Of a stretch of DNA of 64,000 bases, positions 8,063-17,557 are shown in pieces. How positions within the stretch are numbered: the first letter of the stretch is position 1; each line of letters starts with the position of its first letter. A program made the position numbers and the translations under genes. The notes below the pieces were generated by a model. That model made no database searches and was not told the DNA's origin. It saw only the letters and a program-made list of their open reading frames with translations. Origin of the DNA: DATEMU01 sp964414585 (GTDB taxonomy: Bacteria > Planctomycetota > Phycisphaerae > UBA1845 > UTPLA1); assembly GCA_964414585.1 (NCBI GenBank), contig CAYPXR010000047.1:1-64000 (forward strand). The letters are read 5' to 3'.

Positions 8063-9430
8063 GTGCTCCGCGATACGAACAACGCATGGAAGGGACCGGG
8101 CACCGGTACGCCGCCCGAGATCGGCGTGTTAGCGTCGTATGCCTATGATGCGTTAGGGCGGCGCGTGGAGACGAAGGAATACGTGAACGTGGCGACGGGC
8201 GAGTTTGGCGGGACGGCCACGCAGCCACAACCGCTGTTCGTGACGTGGCACATTTACTCTGGATTGGAAAACATCCAGGATTGGAGTTGGAGAGGGGATG
8301 TTTCCTCGCCGGGCTACTATGTGAAGCAGCAATACCTGTGGGGAGATTCGGAGAGGTTCCCGGAACCCGTCGCGATGCTGACGCCGTTCGAGGCGCAGAC
8401 GCCCGATGGCGAGCAGCCCGTTGAGGAGAAGGCGTGGCATTACCTGCACGATGTCTTGGGAAGCGTGATCGGAATCGTCGATGGGACGGGCCAACTCGTT
8501 GAGCGCTACACCTACGATCCTTACGGCAAGCCGTACATCGAAAAGTGGGATTCGACGGCCAACGAGAACGAAGGCGCGTGGGTGCCGTCGTTCGAGGCGA
8601 ATAGCGGCCTGCCCTACTCGCCGCTCGGCAACCCGTGGATGTGGACCGGGCAACGGTATGATCCGGCGGTGGGGTTGTATGCTTTCCTGGCACGCACTTA
8701 TTCGCCGGTGTTGGGACGATTTCTACAACATGATCCGATTGAATACAAAGCGGGAACAATCAACCTTTACGAATACGCGAATTCATCGCCACTTGGTTCA
8801 ACTGACCCGCTTGGCCTTCGAATTATTGTAGATCGTGGATCAAAGAAGAACCCGGATGAGGACTTCGTCAGGCAAGTAATTTCCGCTCTTGATAAGATTT
8901 GTCCGTGTCGCTCACACATAGTAAGTCCGGGGACCGGCGAAGTTTCGTATTGTAATGCTGAATATAGCGAAGATGACAACAAGGATTGCCTAGAAAAACA
9001 CAAAGCAGGTTGCAAACTAATAGACGATCTCATAAAGAATAAGGACACTACAAAGATCAAAAGAGCGAAAAAACCGCAGCATCAAAAGGGCGGCCGAACA
9101 AAGTATCGTGGATTGATCGTAATCCGATGGGACCCTACTTCGGATATTAGTGATGCCTATTTCAAGAATGGGCAATTGATAGTTACCCTTAGGGGGCCAT
9201 CTTGGGCTGCATTAACCCATGAGTTTGTGCATGCCTACGACCTTGAGACAATAGGAAGCGTGGAACAGGCCCCTGAGGGCAAAGTTAAGAAAGGCGAGAC
9301 TCGAGCCGTTCGCGGCGAAAATCAAGTTCGAAGTGAATATGACGCCGACCACCCAAACGATCCTCCATTGGAAAAAAGAACAACCTATACCGGTGATCCA
9401 GTTAATGATCCGCTAGCGCCCTTGTTTTAG
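8063..9430 (+). CDS. 5'-truncated RHS-repeat protein with HEXXH metallopeptidase-like C-terminal tip
   Basis: The open frame begins at 8006, directly after a stop, in the middle of an RHS/YD repeat (GEYDAENRVIRV, upstream of the nominal GTG at 8063). It continues through YD repeats (YAYDALGRRVETK, YTYDPYGKPY) and the RHS core (LARTYSPVLGRFLQHDPIEY) to the core boundary DPLG at 8804-8815. The following 200 residues form the variable tip and contain HEFVHAYD (9218-9241), a zincin HEXXH motif reminiscent of effector metallopeptidases of the M91/NleD type. The hundreds of upstream residues of a normal RHS protein are absent, so this is either a displaced orphan RHS tip or a remnant. Base composition drops sharply after the core boundary, as is typical for swapped RHS tips. 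The true start is uncertain. Confidence 0.75.
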   Translation: MLRDTNNAWKGPGTGTPPEIGVLASYAYDALGRRVETKEYVNVATGEFGGTATQPQPLFVTWHIYSGLENIQDWSWRGDVSSPGYYVKQQYLWGDSERFPEPVAMLTPFEAQTPDGEQPVEEKAWHYLHDVLGSVIGIVDGTGQLVERYTYDPYGKPYIEKWDSTANENEGAWVPSFEANSGLPYSPLGNPWMWTGQRYDPAVGLYAFLARTYSPVLGRFLQHDPIEYKAGTINLYEYANSSPLGSTDPLGLRIIVDRGSKKNPDEDFVRQVISALDKICPCRSHIVSPGTGEVSYCNAEYSEDDNKDCLEKHKAGCKLIDDLIKNKDTTKIKRAKKPQHQKGGRTKYRGLIVIRWDPTSDISDAYFKNGQLIVTLRGPSWAALTHEFVHAYDLETIGSVEQAPEGKVKKGETRAVRGENQVRSEYDADHPNDPPLEKRTTYTGDPVNDPLAPLF

Positions 9431-9442
9431 TGGGAGGTGATC

Positions 9443-10330
9443 ATGTTTGACCAATGGCATTATCCGCGCAGCAGTGTAAGCTGCATTGCGCTTTATTCAA
9501 AATGCGTTGTTGTTCGTTATTGTTTCAAGACTGCGGCATGTATTGAATGGTGGCTGCGAGGAATGCTTTTCATCGGACTTACAATTCCTGTAGCCTGCGT
9601 CACACCCGATTCAAGTGTTTTTGATCTGGCGGCCGGCCGGTGGAAGCGGCTAGTATTGGCAAATTATAGAGGCACATCTAGTAGTCCATCCGAACCTGTT
9701 GTTTCTAGGTTGTTGGGATATGATGACAGCCTGCAATATATTTTCACCGATTCCGGCAATGACGTTCTCAGAAATGGACCTAATGAGGACCAGCGACGGA
9801 AGCCCTATTTGATCTATTTGAGTGCGCTTGAAGGATATGGTGGCACTTTACTCTTAGTTTACAAGTGTAATCGGAGGGTGGTTATGCGCAGCGAGGAGTA
9901 TTTCACGTTGGAGGACGGCAGTGCTCGACTTTACCCCACTCCGGGTCTGGTTACTGAGGTGATCCTTTCAGGAGAAGAATCACTTGATTTTGAAAGAAAA
10001 ATAACCAACTTGGCATCAGCGGATATTAGAAAACGGTTTGATAGAGGGATGGACGGTTGGCACCCAAGCGCTAGCGCTATATCTATTTGCTGGGATGCAG
10101 TCACTTTTGATGGGGTTCAAGTTGGTTGTACACCCGATGATTGCGTCGACCTTTTTGATGTGCACTTTGACGAGATTGATAGCTTCACTTTTCCCGAAGA
10201 TTGTCAGCAGCCGATTCGGCGACTTTTGTATTTAGTTGAAGAATCATTCTCACGTTATGGTGAAAAGCGATTGAGAGTGACCAACGAAATGTTTCACTCA
10301 AAGGAAGACAAAGCCGCGCAGGTCCATTAG
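9443..10330 (+). CDS. Hypothetical protein, possible immunity or partner protein of the RHS tip
   Basis: This is a 295-residue AT-rich gene starting 12 bp after the RHS stop. The ATG at 9443 was chosen because GGAGGT (9432-9437) lies at good spacing; an in-frame GTG at 9437 is embedded in that site. A hydrophobic stretch followed by Cys (GMLFIGLTIPVAC, about residues 40-52) could be a membrane or lipoprotein segment, and an internal ATG at 9563 would put it at the N-terminus. The rest is acidic and soluble-looking. No family was recognised. Tight placement downstream of a toxin-like RHS tip is where immunity genes usually sit, but this function is only inferred. Confidence 0.6.
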   Translation: MFDQWHYPRSSVSCIALYSKCVVVRYCFKTAACIEWWLRGMLFIGLTIPVACVTPDSSVFDLAAGRWKRLVLANYRGTSSSPSEPVVSRLLGYDDSLQYIFTDSGNDVLRNGPNEDQRRKPYLIYLSALEGYGGTLLLVYKCNRRVVMRSEEYFTLEDGSARLYPTPGLVTEVILSGEESLDFERKITNLASADIRKRFDRGMDGWHPSASAISICWDAVTFDGVQVGCTPDDCVDLFDVHFDEIDSFTFPEDCQQPIRRLLYLVEESFSRYGEKRLRVTNEMFHSKEDKAAQVH

Positions 10331-10524
10331 CGTGGATCCAAAATGTCGATGGCCCTTTCGCTTGGTCGTGAAATGTGCTTTTCGAAGAATTTGAATCGGC
10401 CGATGCGGAATCGAAAAATCTCCGCCCGCGCGGACCGGTCGTATCATCATGTCTCGATGGGGTCATAACCCGCCGGGGTTGGGTTCGGAGTAGGGAACCG
10501 GACGCGAAAAGATTCCAATACAAC
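10331..10524. other. Intergenic region between convergent genes
   Basis: This is a short gap between the AT-rich RHS partner gene and the convergent lipoprotein gene. I see no gene and no clear hairpin followed by a T-run. Confidence 0.4.
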
Positions 10525-10986
10525 TCAAACCGGCGGGTCCAGATAAACCAGGGTCGACCGTGAACTCTCCTGATTGCCCGTGGGATCGGGAACAAAGACG
10601 GTCAGCATCACGGCGGTGTTGCCCTCGACCGTCGAAACCGAGACACGCCCGTCGTCGCCGAGGACGCCCGATTCAAAGCGTCCCAGCGTCCCTTCGGGCT
10701 CGACTCGCACTTCATAGCGAAGCCCGCTGATCGGCGTCCAACGCGGATCATACGGACTCGAAATGTAGACGTGGTACTCCCTGACGTCGAACTGGATCGT
10801 GCAACCGGCCGTCGAATGAAAAACTTCCGGGTCCAGAGACAAATCCGGCGGGTCCATGGTGAGTTCGACGGGCACGGGCCGTGCAGGGCACTGCTCGGAC
10901 GGGAAGATCCCGACGGTCAGGTTACAGCCCCAGAAGAAAACCAATAACGCAATACTCGGAAATACGCCACGGCTGGAGGCAGACAT
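10525..10986 (-). CDS. Small exported lipoprotein, unknown function
   Basis: This is a 153-residue protein with a lipoprotein-type signal (SIALLVFFWGC, Cys at about residue 21) and a beta-rich remainder ending in SRSTLVYLDPPV. A strong AGGAGGTG Shine-Dalgarno precedes the ATG at 10986. The gene lies 110 bp downstream of the alpha-mannosidase stop on the same strand, so it may be the last gene of that operon or have its own promoter. No family was recognised; an Ig-like fold is possible from the alternating hydrophobic pattern. Confidence 0.65.
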   Translation of the reverse strand: MSASSRGVFPSIALLVFFWGCNLTVGIFPSEQCPARPVPVELTMDPPDLSLDPEVFHSTAGCTIQFDVREYHVYISSPYDPRWTPISGLRYEVRVEPEGTLGRFESGVLGDDGRVSVSTVEGNTAVMLTVFVPDPTGNQESSRSTLVYLDPPV

Positions 10987-11096
10987 GGGACACCTCCTGA
11001 GGCGAGCGAAGGATGATAGCGCGCGAACTCTGGACGGGCGGCGGTCAAGCTTCCGCGGCCGGATTTTTCATCGTTTTCCAAGCCACGGGCGCGGTC

Positions 11097-14000
11097 TTAT
11101 TTTTTGGAAAAGACATCGATCTCGGTAAAGAAGGTGCCTTGGCCGACGTCTTCGGTGATCCAGAGCAGGTGCTGGAACGGGCCCAGGATGCCGGTCTTGG
11201 CCGTGATGGACGAACCGTGCACGCCGCCTTCTCCGAGCGGTCGAGTATCGACGACGGCGATCAGGGTCCAGCCGTCGTGATGCCCCCGGGCAATATCCGG
11301 TGACGGCATCTGTTCGCTATTCGAACCCCAAAGTGAGAAATACTGCGGCGCCCGGTTCGACCGGTGCCGGGAATAGGTGTTGATCCGATCCAGTTTCATG
11401 CTCTTCTTCAAGTCAATATAGAAGCGGCCCTCCTGGTCATACCAGATGCAGTGGTCGGTGTCGTCGTCGCTCTGCGCGACGAGGCCGTCATTGAGCCTCG
11501 GCAGGGTGTGATCGACCGCCCCGGACATGGGGTGGGGGACAAGCTCGCCGTCGCGATCGAAGTATTTGAAAACCAGACCGTGGCCGGACGCTTGGTCGAC
11601 GTCGTCCGTCGAAACAGGCGGACCCATGCTGAGCAAGTCGAACGTTTTTTTGCGATCCGTGCTGACGGCGGCGATGGGTTTGATGCCGTCGAAGACCGGT
11701 AGCGGCGGGGGTGGGTAAACGTGTCGCAGTTCGATCGGGCCGCGATCGGAGAAATCGTCGTAGAGGGGCATGGCGGAACGGACGGCATCGTTCTGATTCT
11801 TCGCGACTGTAGCCGCGAAGACCTTGATTCGCTCGTTGTCCGGCAATTTCAACGCTTTCGCGCCGGGCGGCAGGTCGAAACCATATTTGAAGAGGTAGCT
11901 GAATTGATAAGCCTCGTTGCCGAGCTTGGGGTGGTGGCGGTGGGTGCAGAACCAGGTGATCGGGTCGCGCTTGATGAAGCCCGGCTTGAGACCGACCACG
12001 TGACCCGCACAGATGTAATCGACCTCCGCAAACGGCTTGTTAAACACGCGCTGATCCCATTGTCCGACAAATCCGGTCCAACTTTCCACGGCGAACTTGT
12101 GTGGTCTGCCGTCAATCTCGATTTGCCCTGAGGTGTCTTCGGTCGCGGCGGAGAGCAAGTAGAGACGGTTGAAATCACCGGCGGGTAGTTCGATGGACTG
12201 CCCCTTGCAGGCGACGGCCTGCGGTTTGCCGGCGGCAGTGGGGCCGATGTTGAAGACGATTCCCTCGCTGGTGATGGATGAGGGCAACATCTCGGCAGGA
12301 ATCGTCCTTCCTTCGGCGTCCATCGCGCCGTCTGATCGGTCCTTGTCGGAACTCACAACGTCGCAGTTGAACGGAAGCGCCATCGGTCTGCACGCCGGCG
12401 CATCGAGGCGGTTCTTCATCGGTGCGAGTCGCACGACGAAGCTCCGCGGGCCATAGGGCGTCAGATCGGTGATAAGCCCGGCGTTCTGGACCATTGCTTT
12501 TCCGATTCGGCGCTCTTGACCATCGACTTCCCAGGCTTCGACGATGCCCAGGCCGCAGTTCGCGACGACGCGTTCAGCGCGGCGGCCCCAGAGTTCCTGA
12601 AGCCGGATGACGACCCCGTCGCCATCTTCGGATTTTTTCAACGCCCGGATGTCCACCTGCGGCGTGTTCACTTTGGCGATGGAAAATCCCTTGCCAAGCT
12701 CCCCTTCGTGCGCCGGCGCCTGAAAAGCCACAAGCGGTTGATTGAGGCGGCGGCCTTGCCACTCGCTTTCTCCTTCGCGCCAATCGCCGCGATGGCCGTA
12801 GAGCGCGTAGAGCATATCGTGGCGGCCCCAGTCCTGGCTGTGCTGATCGAGGTAATCCTTGTGTACGCCCGGCGTGTAGAGCAGCGTCAACCGCACGACA
12901 TCATCGGCCGGCTTGTCCGATCCTATTTTGCAATCGTCCAGAACGCTGACGCCGTATTTTCCGGAAACGTCGGTCAGATCGAACCACTCGTGCGACGGGA
13001 CTTCGTATTTTTTCGGATTGTTATTACCCCGCTCAATGGTCCCGAGGCCCAAGTTGTATGTGGCCATGGGGTTGGAGACCTTGAGCGGGAACGCCGCCTT
13101 CAACGCGCATTCCGTCGCCTGCCAATCGATCGCGGACTTGAATTCGACCCGTCGTCCCGCGTTACCGGCCGCCAGGCGGACTTCCTGCACGAAGACGGAA
13201 TCGCGGGCCTTTCGTTCAATGCGAATGGCGACGCGTACGGGGCCGCGCTCGACGATTTCAATCTTCGCCGGACCTTTGACCGCGTCGATCGGGGGCTTTT
13301 CGCGGTCCGCCCAGTCCATGTTCCACGCAGGCCACTGGCGTGGTCTTTCATGGGTGAACACGAGTTGCGCCGGTTTGTCGAGGAGTTCCTGGCCATCGCC
13401 GCTCTTGTCGAAAATGGAGAACGCGTCGCCGTTTTCGTCGAGGCTCACGCGATAGTGCTTGTTTTCCAGTTGCCTGTCCGACACGCGAAGGCCCGTCTCC
13501 ATGTCGCAATCGGACGGACTCGGCCGCACGTCGAAAACCGCCAAACCGATGGGTGGGACGCGAGCCACGAACAGAATGCGCATCGAGTGGTCGGTCCGCG
13601 TTAGTAGCTGCGAAGGCGTCTCCCGGTCCTTGTCGTCGAAGACACGGACCGATTTGGGCGGCGTATCGTCAAAACGTACGTCCGCTTCGACGACATCCTC
13701 GCGGTCGATTGCAAGCGGGTTATGGACGACGAGCGGAATTCCCTGCGCGCGGGTGTCCATGCTCCGGACGATCGCGCCGACGGAGTCGCACAAAACTGCG
13801 GCGAACCCGTTCAAGGCAATAATCTCGTCGTTCCATGAATAGGTGTATCCCCGGGAAATGGTGGTGCCGGAAACGATGTCGTGCATCTGATTGGCCAGTA
13901 CGCGTACCCAGGACTGGTAGAGTTTTTCGTGCGGGTAGATCGCGCCGCCCAGCCAGTCGGCGGCGACGACCGCGCGTTCGGCGGCATCCGCAAGTTGTTC

Positions 14001-15038
14001 GTTCTTGCGATTCCATCGTTTCATGTACGCCTCGGAGGTCAGCGAGCCGGTGGAGTGTTCGGTGAGTAGCAGGTCGCCCTTGTAACGCGGCAACCGCTCC
14101 TTCTGCTGCGGCGTAATGTTCTTGTACATTTCGTCCGAGGAGGCCAGCTCGACCTTGATCTTGCCGTCCGGGTTGCCGATGGTCGCCCCAGCGACTCCCT
14201 GACTGGCGAGATAATTCTTGACGTCCTCCTCGCGCGGCGCGCCGCCCTGATCGCCGACGCCGTAATAGTGGTAGTCGGCCCAAACGCCGTACTTGCGGCC
14301 GTTTTCCTCGACGCGTTTCACCCACTGCTCATTCGTATCCACGCGGCCCTTGATCGAGCCGACATAATCGCCGGGATCGAAGGCGGCGATGATCGACTTT
14401 CCATCCGGCCCTTCCCAGACGCCGATCTTGAAGGGAATCCCGACGGCCGAGCCCCACGTCAGCTTCTGCGTCGAGAAACCCAGCAGGCCGCAGTGCGCCC
14501 AGATCGACGGCATCGACGCGGGAAAGCCGAAGCAGTCCGGCAACATATAATCGCAGCTCTCTCTGCCGAACTCGCGCCGGAAGAACTCGTTGCCGTAAAG
14601 CACCTGGCGAATCAGCGATTCTGCGGAGGGAGTATTCACGTCGCCTTCGTCCACGGAGGAACCGGAGACGAACCAGCGGCCCTGGGCGATATGCTGCTTG
14701 AGCCGGGCATACCTCTCCGGGTAATACTCCTTCATCATTTCGTAGCGGATGGAGCCGGTAAAATTGAAAACGTAGCCGGGATAATGCTCGAAGCGCTGGA
14801 AGTTTTCGTCCAGCGTGTTCTTGATGTATTGGTCGATGGTCGTGGGGAAGTCCCAACGCCATTGGGTGTCCAGGTGGGCATAACCGACGCAGAAGAGGAC
14901 AGGGTCTTTGGAAAGATCGAATTTCGGCTTTTCAATGGACGAAGATTTGACGGGTGGCTCGGCATGCGAAAAGGCAGAGCCCTGCGTGAACACAAGGGCC
15001 ATCGTTATCAATAAATTTTTCGAGAGACGCACAATCAT
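11097..15038 (-). CDS. Exported GH38-type alpha-mannosidase with C-terminal discoidin-like domain
   Basis: This is a 1313-residue predicted glycoside hydrolase. The start at 15038 gives a signal peptide (KNLLITMALVFTQGSAFSHA) and overlaps the stop of the permease gene (ATGA, 15035-15038). The longer frame to 15731 is antisense to the permease and was rejected. GH38 hallmarks are HLDTQW (His55/Asp57, zinc ligands), the region around LPDCFGFPASMP (Asp168, likely nucleophile) and MHDIVSGTT further on. A C-terminal part (about residues 1180-1313, with RINTYSRHRSNRAPQYFSLW) resembles an F5/8-type discoidin module. It probably removes alpha-mannose from polymers outside the cytoplasm, and the coupled ABC transporter would import the product. 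Family assignment is strong; substrate is inferred. Confidence 0.88.
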   Translation of the reverse strand: MIVRLSKNLLITMALVFTQGSAFSHAEPPVKSSSIEKPKFDLSKDPVLFCVGYAHLDTQWRWDFPTTIDQYIKNTLDENFQRFEHYPGYVFNFTGSIRYEMMKEYYPERYARLKQHIAQGRWFVSGSSVDEGDVNTPSAESLIRQVLYGNEFFRREFGRESCDYMLPDCFGFPASMPSIWAHCGLLGFSTQKLTWGSAVGIPFKIGVWEGPDGKSIIAAFDPGDYVGSIKGRVDTNEQWVKRVEENGRKYGVWADYHYYGVGDQGGAPREEDVKNYLASQGVAGATIGNPDGKIKVELASSDEMYKNITPQQKERLPRYKGDLLLTEHSTGSLTSEAYMKRWNRKNEQLADAAERAVVAADWLGGAIYPHEKLYQSWVRVLANQMHDIVSGTTISRGYTYSWNDEIIALNGFAAVLCDSVGAIVRSMDTRAQGIPLVVHNPLAIDREDVVEADVRFDDTPPKSVRVFDDKDRETPSQLLTRTDHSMRILFVARVPPIGLAVFDVRPSPSDCDMETGLRVSDRQLENKHYRVSLDENGDAFSIFDKSGDGQELLDKPAQLVFTHERPRQWPAWNMDWADREKPPIDAVKGPAKIEIVERGPVRVAIRIERKARDSVFVQEVRLAAGNAGRRVEFKSAIDWQATECALKAAFPLKVSNPMATYNLGLGTIERGNNNPKKYEVPSHEWFDLTDVSGKYGVSVLDDCKIGSDKPADDVVRLTLLYTPGVHKDYLDQHSQDWGRHDMLYALYGHRGDWREGESEWQGRRLNQPLVAFQAPAHEGELGKGFSIAKVNTPQVDIRALKKSEDGDGVVIRLQELWGRRAERVVANCGLGIVEAWEVDGQERRIGKAMVQNAGLITDLTPYGPRSFVVRLAPMKNRLDAPACRPMALPFNCDVVSSDKDRSDGAMDAEGRTIPAEMLPSSITSEGIVFNIGPTAAGKPQAVACKGQSIELPAGDFNRLYLLSAATEDTSGQIEIDGRPHKFAVESWTGFVGQWDQRVFNKPFAEVDYICAGHVVGLKPGFIKRDPITWFCTHRHHPKLGNEAYQFSYLFKYGFDLPPGAKALKLPDNERIKVFAATVAKNQNDAVRSAMPLYDDFSDRGPIELRHVYPPPPLPVFDGIKPIAAVSTDRKKTFDLLSMGPPVSTDDVDQASGHGLVFKYFDRDGELVPHPMSGAVDHTLPRLNDGLVAQSDDDTDHCIWYDQEGRFYIDLKKSMKLDRINTYSRHRSNRAPQYFSLWGSNSEQMPSPDIARGHHDGWTLIAVVDTRPLGEGGVHGSSITAKTGILGPFQHLLWITEDVGQGTFFTEIDVFSKK

Positions 15039-16045
15039 GAACCCCTTCCCGTCCGCGATTCCAGTTTTTGCAGGGCCGCATCCACGAGGCTGGCCGCGAG
15101 GATGACCGCCCCGAGCACCACCTTCTGCCAAAAGTGCTCGACGTGCAAGAGATCGAGACTGTTGTTCAAGACGCCGATGATCAGCGCGCCAATGAGCGTG
15201 CCGGTGATGGTGCCCCGTCCGCCGAAAAGGCTGGTTCCGCCGACCACGACCGCGGCGATCACGTTCAGCTCCCACATGTCGCCGACCTTGGGGTCGGCCG
15301 CCATCAGTTTCCCAACGTGAAGAACGCCGGCCAGACCGCACAGTGCCCCCGTGATCAGATAAACAATGACTTTGGTGCGGCGGACCGGTATACCGGCCAG
15401 GCGCGACGCCTCTTCGTTGCTGCCGACGGCGATCACGCCGCGACCGAAGACGGTCCGACCGAGCAGGATCGTAAAGAAGACGTACGCAACGAGCAGCACG
15501 ACGACCGGAACGGGTAGGAGGCTTCCCAACGTCTGTTCGCAGACAAAGCCCCGGCCCAACGTCATGAGTGATTCGGGCAGTTCGTAAACCGGTTGGCCGT
15601 TGCAGAGAATGAATGCAAAGCCGCGGGCCATCAGCATGACGGCCAGCGTGACGAGAAACGGCGGAATGGCGAAGCGGGCGACGATCGCGCCGGACGACGC
15701 GCCAATGGCGGCTCCGCTTGCCACGCCGCACAAAAGTCCAATCGCGATCGCCAAAGTCGGCGACAAACCTGTGCAGCGCTGCATGACCAATGCGCCGGCA
15801 ACGCCGGTTAGAGCGACGAGCGATCCGACGGACAGATCGATCCCGCCGGTGATGATGACCAACGTCATGCCGAACCCGATGAGCCCTTCAAAGGAGACTT
15901 GCCGGGCCACGTTGACGAGATTATCGAGCCGCGCGAACTGCCCGCCCGTCAGGATCGCCGACGCGACGCCTAGAAGCAAGAGAACGATCAGCATTCTTGC
16001 CGCAAGGACATGACGCCAGATGGATCGTCGATCCTTCGCGATCAT
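15035..16045 (-). CDS. Sugar ABC transporter permease (RbsC/BPD_transp_2 family)
   Basis: This 336-residue polytopic permease carries the family signature GFGMTLVIITGGIDLSVGS and the later AVVVGGTSLFGGRGTITGT motif. The start at 16045 overlaps the ATPase stop (ATGA, 16042-16045), and the stop overlaps the mannosidase start. It forms the membrane channel of a ribose-type monosaccharide importer. As a single permease gene it probably acts as a homodimer. Confidence 0.92.
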   Translation of the reverse strand: MIAKDRRSIWRHVLAARMLIVLLLLGVASAILTGGQFARLDNLVNVARQVSFEGLIGFGMTLVIITGGIDLSVGSLVALTGVAGALVMQRCTGLSPTLAIAIGLLCGVASGAAIGASSGAIVARFAIPPFLVTLAVMLMARGFAFILCNGQPVYELPESLMTLGRGFVCEQTLGSLLPVPVVVLLVAYVFFTILLGRTVFGRGVIAVGSNEEASRLAGIPVRRTKVIVYLITGALCGLAGVLHVGKLMAADPKVGDMWELNVIAAVVVGGTSLFGGRGTITGTLIGALIIGVLNNSLDLLHVEHFWQKVVLGAVILAASLVDAALQKLESRTGRGS

Positions 16046-17553
16046 GGATTGTCTTCTCCCATCGCCAGGCGCAGGATGGCTTCCTGAGTGGTGTCGCGTG
16101 CACGGTTGTCGAGGATACCGGCGAGTCGCCCGCGGCACATGACCGCGATTCGGTCCGCCATGCCAATGGCCTCGGGCAAGTCGGATGAAATCATCAGCAC
16201 GGCGCGGCCTTGGGCGACGATCGCGTTCATCATGGCGTAGATTTCGGCCTTGGCGCCGACGTCGACGCCGCGCGTGGGCTCATCGAAGATCATGACGCGG
16301 TAGGGACGATCCAGCCATCGCGCGAGCAGTAGTTTCTGTTGGTTGCCGCCGCTGAGCGTCGCGGCCGCGAATTCCGTGCCGGCGGATTTGATGGAACACG
16401 CCGTCATGCGACGGCAGGCGATCTCGCGTTCGCGGGACACATGGATCAGACCAAGCGTCGCGGCATCTGCCCGATGCGCCAGGGTGAGGTTCTCGCGGAC
16501 GGATCGCGCCAATAGCAAACCCTGCCGGCGGCGGTCCTCCGGAAGCAATGCGACGCCCGCCTTCTTTGCGGCGATCGGCGATCGGAACGGTCCCGCGATA
16601 TCGTCCACGGTCAAACGTCCGGTGACCGGCCGCAGCGCGCCGAAGATCGCGTGGGCGACGGAGCTGCGCCCCGAACCGACCAGGCCGGTGAGAGCCAGGA
16701 TTTCTCCTTCGTGAATTTCGAAGGACACGTTACGGAACGCGTGCCGGTGGGACAGTTGATCGACTCGCAGTACGACTTGACCATATTCCACCTGCCGCGG
16801 GGGAAACTCCTCCTCCAGCGGCCGCCCCACGCAGTCGGCGATGAGTTGTTTTCTATCGACCTGGGCGATCGGCCGTGTGGAGATGTGCCGCCCGTCGCGA
16901 AGGACGGTGACGACGTCCGCCAGCTCGAAGACTTCGTCGAGGCGGTGCGAGATATAGAGCACGCTCACGCCACGAGACACGAGCTTGCGAACGATGGAAA
17001 AAAGTGATGCCAGTTCATGCGGCGTCAACACCGCGGACGGCTCGTCGAGAATCAGGACCCGGGCGTCGAGTGAAAGTGCCCTGGCAATTTCGACCATTTG
17101 TTGTTGGGCGACGCTCAGCGTTGAGACCGGAGAATCTGGAGAAAGCGGCAGTTGAAGCTCCTGCAAAAGACCGCGGGTTTGTCGATTCAATTCGCGAAAG
17201 CGGATCAGGCCGGCGATGCCGCTGCTCGGCCATCGTCCCAGGTGGATGTTTTCGCCGACCGACAGATGCGGGACGAGGTTGAACTCCTGATAAACAATCG
17301 CGATGCCGCAACGCTGGGCCGCGCGAGCGTTCTGAAGGAGGGCCACACCGCCGTCGATCTCGATCGTGCCCTCATCGGCCCGGACCGCCCCGGCGAGAAT
17401 CTTCATTAACGTGCTTTTCCCGGCGCCGTTTTCACCGACCAGGGCATGGACGCAGCCCGGCGCGACGTCGAAGCTGACACGATCGAGCGCCTGAACGCCG
17501 GCGTAGGACTTGGAGATTCGATCGAAGCGGATGCGGGGCGCGGGACGATCCAT
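16042..17553 (-). CDS. Sugar ABC transporter ATP-binding protein (RbsA/MglA family)
   Basis: This 503-residue protein has two fused nucleotide-binding domains, as in ribose and galactose importers. The first shows GENGAGKST (Walker A), LSVAQQQMVEIARAL (signature) and VLILDEPSAVLT (Walker B). The second has a degenerate Walker A (GLVGSGRSS), LSGGNQQKLLLARWL and VMIFDEPTRGVD. A degenerate second Walker A is normal for this family. The start at 17553 (MDRPAPRIRF) lies 4 bp after the binding-protein stop. Confidence 0.93.
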   Translation of the reverse strand: MDRPAPRIRFDRISKSYAGVQALDRVSFDVAPGCVHALVGENGAGKSTLMKILAGAVRADEGTIEIDGGVALLQNARAAQRCGIAIVYQEFNLVPHLSVGENIHLGRWPSSGIAGLIRFRELNRQTRGLLQELQLPLSPDSPVSTLSVAQQQMVEIARALSLDARVLILDEPSAVLTPHELASLFSIVRKLVSRGVSVLYISHRLDEVFELADVVTVLRDGRHISTRPIAQVDRKQLIADCVGRPLEEEFPPRQVEYGQVVLRVDQLSHRHAFRNVSFEIHEGEILALTGLVGSGRSSVAHAIFGALRPVTGRLTVDDIAGPFRSPIAAKKAGVALLPEDRRRQGLLLARSVRENLTLAHRADAATLGLIHVSREREIACRRMTACSIKSAGTEFAAATLSGGNQQKLLLARWLDRPYRVMIFDEPTRGVDVGAKAEIYAMMNAIVAQGRAVLMISSDLPEAIGMADRIAVMCRGRLAGILDNRARDTTQEAILRLAMGEDNP

Positions 17554-17557
17554 GGCA

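Noticed and set aside
7812..8148. Short frames upstream of the RHS fragment, considered as the missing RHS 5' part
   Set aside because: Their translations contain no YD repeats, so they do not restore the gene by a simple frameshift.
15039..15731. N-terminal extension of the mannosidase frame (open to 15731)
   Set aside because: It overlaps the permease gene in another frame, reads as Arg-rich low-quality protein, and the ATG at 15038 gives a signal peptide and an ATGA overlap.
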